NCBI GenBank assembly: GCA_019057775.1
Contig: JAHLWT010000154.1
Coordinates: 1 to 35,664, forward strand
Length of the DNA stretch: 35,664 bases
Direction of reading: 5' to 3'
From: Promethearchaeota archaeon
GTDB taxonomy: Archaea > Asgardarchaeota > Lokiarchaeia > Sigynarchaeales > SOKP01
Under the pieces are notes generated by a model, which did no database searches, was not told the DNA's origin, and saw only the letters and a list, made by a program, of their open reading frames with translations. This document shows positions 16,915 to 24,471 of this stretch, piece after piece (positions within the stretch are counted from its first letter, which is position 1; each line of letters opens with the position of its first letter). The position numbers and the translations under genes were made by a program.

Positions 16915-19900
16915 TTACTCTCCTCCATAGGCAATGATTTCTGACAAAATTTGTTCATTTGTAAAATGATAGACTGTTATAGCATTTTCTGGACAGCTTG
17001 CACCACACACTCCACAGCCTTTACATAATAACTTGTTTATGGTGACTCTATCATCATCAATCTTGGATATGGCATTATAGGGACAAAGGTTTATACAAAC
17101 TTTGCACCCAACACATAGTTCACTATTTACTTCAGCAACTAAACCAGAAGCCATAATGTCTTCTGAACTTAAAAATCTGCTTGCCCTCCCTGCAGCACCA
17201 TTTGCTTGAGTGATTGATTCTTGAATATGTTTTGGCCAATGAGCGCATCCACACAGGAAAATTCCATCCGTAGCAAAATCTACTGGTCTCAGTTTAGCAT
17301 GAGCTTCTAAGAAGAACCCATGGTTATCCAAAGGTACTTTAAGCATCTTTGCTAATTTCTGTGAATTTTCAGGAGGAATCATGGGAGGAGATAGTACGAT
17401 GTAATCTGTTTCAAATGTAATAACATCTTGTAGATTAGTGTCAAATACTTTTATTTCATATTTTTCAGGCTTAGTGCCTATTTTAGTAATTTCTGGTCGT
17501 CTATCCAGATTATATCTTAGGAGAATAGCATCTTTCCTCCTGTCAAATAGATATTCTTCAAATTGTTTTTTAGCCATCTGAAAATCTCTATAAAGAATGA
17601 TAATTTCAAGTTCTGGTTTTAATTCTTTAAGGATATTCATGTTTTTAATGGAAATTGCACAACATATATTTGAACAATATGTTATTCCCTCTGTTTCTCT
17701 TGCATTAACACATAATATGGTTGTAACCCGTTTAATGTTATCAAGCCAAGATTTATCATCGCCTTTTAATTTATGTTCTAATTCTAATTGGGTAATTACA
17801 TTTTGATTTGTATCATTATATTGAGGGTAATTAATTAGTTTTAGTTCTTTACCTCCTGTTGCAACAATTATAATTCCAACTTTTACTTCATTCAGGTCCT
17901 TTTTTGAATCACTTATAGATACATCGAAATTACCTACATATCCTTTAATGTCCTTCACTCTGGACTCTAAATAAATGTGAATATTTTTATTTTCTTCAAC
18001 TCTATCAGTAATTTCTTGTAAGAACTTTGAAGCATCTTCTTGAGTTGGATATAAAAGGTACAAATCATTCAAAAGGCCTCCTAACACATTCTCTTTTTCT
18101 ACGAGATATACTGGAAATCCTTGATTGGCAATATTTAAAGCAGCAGTCATTCCAGATATGCCTCCACCAACTATTAATGCTTCCTGTGTAACTGATACTC
18201 TTGGTTCTTTCTGTGGCTCTAATAATCTAGATTTAGCAACAGTCATTTCTATTAAATCAATAGCTTTCTCAGTAGCGAGATCTTTTTCTGTCATGTGTAC
18301 CCAACTACATTGATCGCGAATGTTTGTCATTTCAAAAAGATATTTGTTCAAACCTGCTTCTTGACATGTTTCTTGAAACAATGGCTCATGCGTTCTTGGA
18401 GTACAAGATGCGACAATAAATCTATTTAGGTTAAATTCATGGATTACTTCTTTAATCCTTATTTGAGAATCGCTAGAACATGAATATAAATTGTCCTCGC
18501 AAAAGACTACATTAGGTAATGATTTGATATGCTCTATAACACTCAGGATATCAACATATTTTCCAATATTGATACCACAATGGCAAATAAGAACGCCAAT
18601 TCTTGGTTCATCTGTGAGTTTAACTTCTTTTTCTGGTACCTCATATACCTTCTCTTTTATTTGAGTAAATTTAACGTCACTTAGTAATGCGGCTACTTGT
18701 GAAGCAACCCCACTAGCATCAGCCACCGTTTCTGGTATATCCATGGGTCCTTGACAAAACCCAGCCAAAAATATCCCTTTTTTCGAAGAGAGTGACTTAT
18801 AAAAATGGGAGGTTTCTTTAAAGAAGTTGTTGTCATCGAGTAATATGTTCAAATTCTCTGCTAATTCTTTTGTTCCCTTTGATGGAACTAAAGGTGTGGC
18901 TAAAATTACTAGATTTGCTTTAAATTCATTTAATAGCCCTGTTTGTAAATCTTCATAACGAATGATCAAGTCTTTCGTCTCATCATCTTCTTCAATCTTG
19001 CTGATTTTGGTATGAAAATATTTCACACCATATTCCTCCTGTGCTCTTTGAGTAAACTCATAGAAATTTTTGCCATACGCTCTTATGTCATGTCGAAATA
19101 TGAAGCATTGGGAATTCTCAGAATGTTCTTTAGTTATTATAGCTTGTTTACTTATATACATGCAACAAACTGAAGAACAATAAGGGACTCTTTCATGTAA
19201 ATCTCTCGATCCTGCACATTGAATAAATGCTATGTTTTCAGGTTCTTGTTCATCGCTAGGACGCAATACATGTCCATCATATGGTCCTGAAGCACTTAAG
19301 ATCCTTTCATATTCCAATGCAGTTATAACATTTTCGTGTCTAATCCCCCACCTTGATGATAAGTTATCCCTAGACATATCAAAGCCGGTGGCAACCACAA
19401 CTGCTCCTACATTTAATTCGATTTCTTGTGGTTTTTGTTCAAAATCTATTGCTTCAGCTTGACATATTTTTTGACATACCCCACACACATTTTTTGTTAG
19501 TTTTAAGCACATTTCGGGGTCAATCAAATAAATAGGAGGTACTGCTTGTGGAAATGGAATATACACTGATTTCCGTTTACCTAAATTCATATCAAAAATG
19601 TTAGGAGCTTCAATTTTTGGACATTTCGTGGTACAATCCCCGCATCCTATACATTTATTCTCATCGACATAACGAGGTTTTTTAAGAACTTCAACTGTAA
19701 AATTCCCAGGTTCTCCAGAAACTTTTTGGACCTCATGATATGTCATGAGTTCAATGTTGGGATTTCTTAATACTTCCACCATCTTAGGAGCTAAAATGCA
19801 TAAACTACAATCCAAAGTAGGAAATGTTTTATCGAGCTGAGCCATTCTACCCCCGATTGATGGAGTTTTCTCCACTAAATAAACCTTGAACCCTAATTCA

Positions 19901-19965
19901 GTTAAATCTAAAGAAGATTGTATTCCTGCTATGCCTCCTCCAATTACTAACACCGATCCCTCCAC
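16915..19965 (-). CDS. hdrA: Double-length HdrA-like flavin/iron-sulfur subunit (copy 4)
   Basis: This 1016-residue protein has the same order as copies 1 and 2: FAD module 1 with GGGIAG and DCSLCILAPK, inserted ferredoxin (CIGCGDCTTKCPK, then CGVCQKIC), CSSVCCMYISKQA, the HdrA N-terminal-type domain (CHCGINIG, CSSDSQ, SCTPRTHE), FAD module 2 without DCSxC, and a C-terminal ferredoxin (CVGCKVCINLCP, CKGCGVCGASCP). The C-terminal ferredoxin is shorter between its two motifs than in the paralogs. GTG 19965 lies just after the hdrD copy 2 stop, with GGAGGT upstream. Set between hdrD copy 2 and mvhD-HTH, it forms another HdrBC-HdrA-MvhD set, the one nearest to the frhB genes. Confidence 0.92.
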   Translation of the reverse strand: MEGSVLVIGGGIAGIQSSLDLTELGFKVYLVEKTPSIGGRMAQLDKTFPTLDCSLCILAPKMVEVLRNPNIELMTYHEVQKVSGEPGNFTVEVLKKPRYVDENKCIGCGDCTTKCPKIEAPNIFDMNLGKRKSVYIPFPQAVPPIYLIDPEMCLKLTKNVCGVCQKICQAEAIDFEQKPQEIELNVGAVVVATGFDMSRDNLSSRWGIRHENVITALEYERILSASGPYDGHVLRPSDEQEPENIAFIQCAGSRDLHERVPYCSSVCCMYISKQAIITKEHSENSQCFIFRHDIRAYGKNFYEFTQRAQEEYGVKYFHTKISKIEEDDETKDLIIRYEDLQTGLLNEFKANLVILATPLVPSKGTKELAENLNILLDDNNFFKETSHFYKSLSSKKGIFLAGFCQGPMDIPETVADASGVASQVAALLSDVKFTQIKEKVYEVPEKEVKLTDEPRIGVLICHCGINIGKYVDILSVIEHIKSLPNVVFCEDNLYSCSSDSQIRIKEVIHEFNLNRFIVASCTPRTHEPLFQETCQEAGLNKYLFEMTNIRDQCSWVHMTEKDLATEKAIDLIEMTVAKSRLLEPQKEPRVSVTQEALIVGGGISGMTAALNIANQGFPVYLVEKENVLGGLLNDLYLLYPTQEDASKFLQEITDRVEENKNIHIYLESRVKDIKGYVGNFDVSISDSKKDLNEVKVGIIIVATGGKELKLINYPQYNDTNQNVITQLELEHKLKGDDKSWLDNIKRVTTILCVNARETEGITYCSNICCAISIKNMNILKELKPELEIIILYRDFQMAKKQFEEYLFDRRKDAILLRYNLDRRPEITKIGTKPEKYEIKVFDTNLQDVITFETDYIVLSPPMIPPENSQKLAKMLKVPLDNHGFFLEAHAKLRPVDFATDGIFLCGCAHWPKHIQESITQANGAAGRASRFLSSEDIMASGLVAEVNSELCVGCKVCINLCPYNAISKIDDDRVTINKLLCKGCGVCGASCPENAITVYHFTNEQILSEIIAYGGE

Positions 19966-19967
19966 TA

Positions 19968-21245
19968 TTATTTTACCTCCTTAGAAATATCTTTATCTAT
20001 TATTTCTATCTTATCTACTAAAAATTCCGAAAAATCTACAATTTCAATGGAGGAGAAATCCTCATAATCCTTTCTTAAGCACGTTAGATGAATACGACAT
20101 TTTGGACATGAAGTTACCATTTTTTTTCCAACAGCTTTAGCTTCTAAGAAGCGCTTATATCGGAGAGCTTTGGACTTTTCATTACAATTCATCCAAGAAT
20201 TGACACCACAACAATATGAATATTCTCTATTATGTTCCATTTCTCTAAATTCATAGCCTATTTTTTTAAAACTACCGAAAATTTCTCGTACTTTATCTAA
20301 TATGTTATTATCTTTTGGTAAAAATCGACTTAATCTACAAGGGTCATGAAAGGTAAAAGGGATAATTTCATTAGTGACATCTGGGGCTTTAAATTTAATT
20401 TTTCCTTCCTTCCACTTATCAAAAATATATTCAATTATATGCTTGACTTCAAATTTGTGGTTGAAATCTTCAAATAGATTTGGATAATCAATTTTAAGGG
20501 TTCTATAGCATTCAGCACAGGCAGTTACTATTTTTGAGATTCCTGCTTTTTCAAAATTATCAATATTTCTTTTTGCTAATTCAATGAAAACTTCGAATTT
20601 TGCTTGACCCCAATATAAATCATGACCACAACAAATTTCTTCCTTAAGCACAACTATCGGTTCTTGTTCCAACCGGCAAATCATCTTTACTGTGCTTTCT
20701 GCTATTGAATCCAAATTCTCGAACTCATAATTAAAATAAGGTAAACACCCGACGTAATATAGGAGTTCTCCTTTTTCTGAAATGTTACATTCACTTGGAA
20801 TCCAATCTAAAGGTCTTTCAATTCCAATATTTTTGCTGCTCATAATTTCTGACATCATGGGATAAATGCCTTTATGAGCGATAATGCGATCAAGATTTTG
20901 AATCTCTTGCATTCGCATTTTATATCTAGCTATCCGTACAATATCAACAAAATTTATACCTTTGGGGCACGATTGCAGGCAACTATTACACATTAAACAA
21001 TCCCATAGTACCCCACTTTCAATTACTTTATCTTCAAAACCTTCTAATATCATTTGTATTATTCTACTAGGAGTGAATTTCTGAACTTTACTTACTTGGC
21101 ATACACCCGTGCAGCGAGCACACGTGTCGCATCTTCTTAAAAGTTTCCGTAAATTTGGTTCGTATATTTTTTTCATATAGAACTGGAGATCATCTTTATC
21201 ACGGTCTATTTTTTCTTGTTTTTTGGATTCTGTTATAGCACTCAC
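19968..21245 (-). CDS. hdrD: HdrC-HdrB (HdrD-like) fusion, copy 2
   Basis: This 425-residue paralog matches the protein at 11183-12463 throughout. The ferredoxin cysteines sit at the same positions (39, 42, 45, 49 and 83, 86, 89, 93), and both CCG domains are complete (VGCLPYF, EICCGHD, CAEC; then HDPCRLSRF, CCGVNSW, CPKC). Two non-cubane clusters and a disulfide-reductase-like activity are expected by family; the natural substrate is unknown. Translation starts at GTG 21245, with GGAG a few bases upstream inside the end of frhB. Only five bases or fewer separate it from its neighbours on both sides, so it is firmly within the frhB-hdrD-hdrA operon. Confidence 0.9.
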   Translation of the reverse strand: MSAITESKKQEKIDRDKDDLQFYMKKIYEPNLRKLLRRCDTCARCTGVCQVSKVQKFTPSRIIQMILEGFEDKVIESGVLWDCLMCNSCLQSCPKGINFVDIVRIARYKMRMQEIQNLDRIIAHKGIYPMMSEIMSSKNIGIERPLDWIPSECNISEKGELLYYVGCLPYFNYEFENLDSIAESTVKMICRLEQEPIVVLKEEICCGHDLYWGQAKFEVFIELAKRNIDNFEKAGISKIVTACAECYRTLKIDYPNLFEDFNHKFEVKHIIEYIFDKWKEGKIKFKAPDVTNEIIPFTFHDPCRLSRFLPKDNNILDKVREIFGSFKKIGYEFREMEHNREYSYCCGVNSWMNCNEKSKALRYKRFLEAKAVGKKMVTSCPKCRIHLTCLRKDYEDFSSIEIVDFSEFLVDKIEIIDKDISKEVK

Positions 21246-21249
21246 TCCA

Positions 21250-22368
21250 TCATTTTAAATTATTCAGAAATTTGTTTCTTCGATTAACTTTTAATAATGA
21301 AAATTTGGATAATTTTTCTTTCATCTGGTTTTTATATGTATCATCTAAATCTGAACAACTTATTACTCCGTTATTTTTCAAATCAGTTATGAGATCTACT
21401 CCCTTTTTAGTTCGCGGGATTACAGTAGTAAATTTATCTGGAGATCCCAACCCGCCAAAAGATATATCAGAATAAATATTTGTAAAATCATTGCAGGCGT
21501 TACAAGCAGGGCGCATGTATCCAGATAGACGATCGAAAGGAATGTGAACAATTTTCTCTTCTGAACTTTCATTTTTTAATTTTAAAATCAAATCTTCCTT
21601 GATGTTCATTTTCAAAATATCATCAACCTTAAGATTAAATTCTGCTTCGAATTTTTCAATTTGAGGTTTATCGAAGAGAAAATTCTCATAACAGAATAAT
21701 CCCAAGCAGATATAAATATTTTCTGAGGGGGTAACACCTAAATCTTGCATACACCTAATCGTATAAATTTGGCAAGGTGTCCCCACGACAGCTAATTTCT
21801 TGAACTTATAATGATTTAATTTAGGAATTGACCGCGTGTAAGTACAAAATTTCTGAATCTCATCTAATTGAGAAGATATTTCTAATCTTGTACCTGATGC
21901 TTGAATCAATTTCTCTTTATTATCAACAAATGTTGCTTTCCTTGAAAATGGTGCTTTAGTCTTAGAAACTATTGCTCCATCAATTATTTTTTTCTCCATT
22001 AAATAATTTATTACAGAATTCACTACCCCTCCATCTGTACCATACTTTAAAAAAGTTTTATCGGTAGACTGACAGGAGTAAATGCCTTTAAAATCCCCTA
22101 AAGGCATGGAAGAAAAATCAGAAAAGTTATATGTCTTATTTAAATCATCATCTAATATGTTTGTTTGAGGACATAAATAATAACATATTCCACATTCAAG
22201 GCAATTTTCTTTATTTATATATATCGGAGGTGTATATGGTTCATCCTCTTTAAAACCAATCACATTATATTCAACTGAACTACAAAAACTTACACAACCT
22301 CCACATTCTTGGCAAATGCCTTTATCATGTACTTCATTAATTAAATCTTGAAAATTTTTCATACTCAT
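21250..22368 (-). CDS. frhB: FrhB-family F420/ferredoxin oxidoreductase subunit (copy 1)
   Basis: The 372 residues start with two ferredoxin motifs (CQECGGCVSFC at about 19-29 and CLECGICYYLC at 56-66) and continue with the FrhB C-terminal domain: the SGTR motif, VVGTPCQIYTIR, and CNACNDFTNIYSDISFGG. FrhB proteins bind FAD and exchange electrons between coenzyme F420 and iron-sulfur clusters in hydrogenases, Fpo/Fqo and sulfite reductases. Its place in the operon next to hdrD and hdrA suggests F420H2 or ferredoxin as a partner of the Hdr complex, in place of a hydrogenase. It uses TGA as a true stop (21252-21250), which matters for reading TGA elsewhere in this operon. Confidence 0.88.
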   Translation of the reverse strand: MSMKNFQDLINEVHDKGICQECGGCVSFCSSVEYNVIGFKEDEPYTPPIYINKENCLECGICYYLCPQTNILDDDLNKTYNFSDFSSMPLGDFKGIYSCQSTDKTFLKYGTDGGVVNSVINYLMEKKIIDGAIVSKTKAPFSRKATFVDNKEKLIQASGTRLEISSQLDEIQKFCTYTRSIPKLNHYKFKKLAVVGTPCQIYTIRCMQDLGVTPSENIYICLGLFCYENFLFDKPQIEKFEAEFNLKVDDILKMNIKEDLILKLKNESSEEKIVHIPFDRLSGYMRPACNACNDFTNIYSDISFGGLGSPDKFTTVIPRTKKGVDLITDLKNNGVISCSDLDDTYKNQMKEKLSKFSLLKVNRRNKFLNNLK

Positions 22369-22392
22369 GATAAATAAATGTTTTTTAATTAT

Positions 22393-23892
22393 TCATTCGT
22401 TATATTTCAAATCTATTTCTTTGCACTTATTTCTTTTTGAGTTGGCTATTCGCTCTACTAAAGCTTGTCCTGGCTTAACATCTTTTAGGTTTTTAGATTC
22501 AATTAAACCTGCTTTAATCGCACCCTGATAAATATCTTCACCATCTTTGGTTCTTGTGATAACTGTAGACCATCCACTTTGTGAGCCTATAGAACCAACG
22601 GATATATCTGCATAATCAGAGGTTAAATCCTCACAGTAGTTGCAATTTCCTCTAGCATACGATTGAATTTCTTTTAGAGGTATATCTAATTCTTCTCCCG
22701 ATTGTAAATTGATTATAAATTTACCCCTATCGATATTCATCTTTGTCAAATCATTAATATCTTTGTCAAATTGCTCTTTTACTAGATTGAGCATCTGTTC
22801 ATAGGAAAAAGATTCCATGCAAAAGAGACCTATTTTATACTTAATATTTTTAAAAAAATGTAGCCCACTTGGAAATAAATTACCTTTTTCAATGGCTTTC
22901 ATCATACAGGGTACACCTACAATCGCTATCTTGTCATACTCTTTTGCTTTCTCCAGAATTGACAATGATGGTGAATTTGCATACTTTGTTCCTCCAGTTT
23001 TGTATAAATCTTTTATGTTATCTACTATAACAGGTTCAGGCTTCCATAAATCTTTTGAATGCTGTACTGCTATGATGGCATCAACTAATTTATTTGCTAA
23101 TAAATATTCTAATAACGAGGAGACTACTCCACCATCTTGACGAACCTCTTTAATTTCTGCCTTTGTCGTGCTTCCTGAATAAGTATTCATGTAAGCCCCA
23201 ATTTTGTCTGAAAACTTCACAGATTTATCCAACTTTTTAATATTTTTATATGCTTGAAATATTGAAAAGGACCGAGGACAAACTGTAAAACATAATCCAC
23301 ATTTCATACATTTATCAGTGTCAACTTCTAAAATATCAGAGGTTACTGCTATTGCATTTACAGGGCAAACAGAGGAACACCAACCACAATGACAGCAAAC
23401 CCCAGCATTAAAAACAATTGAAACGGGTTCAAAAAAATTTTCAATAAAATCATCTGGTAATTCTCTTACTTGGTATCTATAAAAATACTCTTTTATTTCG
23501 ACCTCTTTTACTTCTCCTTTTATCTTTTTTTTCACTAGCTTAGTTTTTACTTCAATGTGCTCCTCAACATACCCTTGTTCCTTTAAATAAATTATATCTC
23601 GGATCACATTATCAGGAGGGAAACTTTTCACGATCTTCACGATTTCTTCTAAAAATAAAGGTTCCTTTCCTTTTAATTCTTCTAATACGACTTTACGTTC
23701 GGTTTCCGCATCTATCAGTCCGTCAAGAATTGTATAGAAATCAGTTTCATCAAATTTGCTAGCGTTAATTATTTCCTCTTTAGCTTCATAAAAAGCTCTT
23801 ACCTGAAAATTTTCAATAGCTTTGTATGTAGCTTCCATTAAGTTGCTCGGATTAATTTTATCAAAAATATAGTCCTTTCCTATTTGAACCAC
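22393..23892 (-). CDS. frhB: FrhB-family protein with an N-terminal helical domain (copy 2)
   Basis: This protein has 499 residues. The first 160 are outside the usual FrhB: a helical stretch, then FLEEIVKIVKSFPPDNVIRD and IIYLKEQGYVEE (about 80-111), which looks like a winged helix with its beta wing in the Lys-rich segment 116-142. Next come two ferredoxin motifs (CCHCGWCSSVCP from 166, CMKCGLCFTVCP from 195) and the FrhB domain (TGGTKYANS, VGVPCMMKAIE, CNYCEDLTSDYADISVG). The start is GTG 23892 with AAAGG upstream. It is the first gene after the SECIS hairpin and probably on the same mRNA as hdrA(Sec) and vhuD(Sec). A second redox protein here with an HTH-like add-on, it may have a common docking or regulatory theme with MvhD-HTH. 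Confidence 0.87.
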   Translation of the reverse strand: MVQIGKDYIFDKINPSNLMEATYKAIENFQVRAFYEAKEEIINASKFDETDFYTILDGLIDAETERKVVLEELKGKEPLFLEEIVKIVKSFPPDNVIRDIIYLKEQGYVEEHIEVKTKLVKKKIKGEVKEVEIKEYFYRYQVRELPDDFIENFFEPVSIVFNAGVCCHCGWCSSVCPVNAIAVTSDILEVDTDKCMKCGLCFTVCPRSFSIFQAYKNIKKLDKSVKFSDKIGAYMNTYSGSTTKAEIKEVRQDGGVVSSLLEYLLANKLVDAIIAVQHSKDLWKPEPVIVDNIKDLYKTGGTKYANSPSLSILEKAKEYDKIAIVGVPCMMKAIEKGNLFPSGLHFFKNIKYKIGLFCMESFSYEQMLNLVKEQFDKDINDLTKMNIDRGKFIINLQSGEELDIPLKEIQSYARGNCNYCEDLTSDYADISVGSIGSQSGWSTVITRTKDGEDIYQGAIKAGLIESKNLKDVKPGQALVERIANSKRNKCKEIDLKYNE

Positions 23893-23950
23893 ATTTCAAA
23901 CCTTTTTATCTTAATCATTCTTGCATAAAAATTTTAATATTACATAAAAA

Positions 23951-24017
23951 CCCCCGTCCTTCGCAAGGTTAGTCATCTTGTAACTAACATTTTTTTACAA
24001 GACTCATTCAATGGGGG
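23951..24017 (-). promoter_or_regulatory. Eukaryote-like SECIS element overlapping the vhuD stop codon
   Basis: Read on the minus strand: CCCCC (24017-24013), a short internal loop, AUGA (24007-24004), helix strand GUCUUGUAA (24003-23995), an 11-base loop starting with five A, helix strand UUACAAGAU (23983-23975), GAC (23974-23972), a loop that holds a mini-hairpin (CCUU GCG AAGG), and GGGGG (23955-23951). The quartet UGAG/UGAC offers tandem G-A pairs just as in eukaryotic SECIS elements, and the apical A-run sits where their conserved AA does. Lokiarchaeal selenoprotein genes are reported to carry such elements. The G/C blocks stand out in this AT-rich DNA. The element overlaps the last five codons of vhuD and ends about 58 bases before frhB. 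Pairing was done by eye. Confidence 0.8.
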
Positions 24018-24468
24018 CGGCAGTTAAAACATTTTTTTCTTCAACTTGTTCAGTTTCAGTAAAATTTATCGGATTTGGTCCCATTTTCTTAACTTTCTCG
24101 TAAGCATCTTCTACACTTTTTACAAATTTTTCCGATTCCGCACCGCTTAACCAATACATGTTTACTCTCTGATCTCCAAAACCTCTAGAATTTAATATTC
24201 TATTCGCTAAATTAACATGTCTTTCAGCACTATAATTACCTTTTTTAAATTGGCATTCATTTCGGCGTCATCCTACAATCATGACACCATCAGCACCAGA
24301 TTTTATACTGTATATAATGTGCCTTAAGTCAATTCTACCAGTACAACGCACTTTAATGATTTTTATCGACGATGTATATTTCATACGGGAAACCCCTGCT
24401 AAATCAGCAGCACTATAGCCTCATTTAAGACACGCAAATGCTACAATCTTGTATTCATAGTTACTCAT
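24004..24468 (-). CDS. vhuD: Selenoprotein VhuD/MvhD electron-transfer subunit with two Sec
   Basis: Read with TGA as Sec, the frame from ATG 24468 gives 154 residues that align with the Cys MvhD copies: FACLKU-GYSAADLAGVSR, VRCTGRID, VGU-RRNECQF and a final MGPNPI. Sec 16 (24423-24421) and Sec 67 (24270-24268) replace the Cys of NWC and of GCHIGDC, both expected [2Fe-2S] ligands. MvhD/VhuD is a known selenoprotein family in methanococci and Lokiarchaeota. About 20 residues beyond the usual end (TETEQVEEK...) carry the 5' arm of the SECIS. The TGA at 24006-24004 is taken as the stop; if recoded, two more codons lead to TAA 23997-23995. ATG lies three bases after the hdrA stop. Standard gene callers will miss or split it. 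Confidence 0.88.
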
Positions 24469-24471
24469 TGT

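Noticed and set aside
23958..23968. The CCTTGCGAAGG mini-hairpin as a terminator after vhuD
   Set aside because: It lies within the SECIS lower loop, and although TTTTT follows nearby at 23950-23946, frhB follows closely with coherent operon spacing; termination here remains possible but is not supported enough to call.
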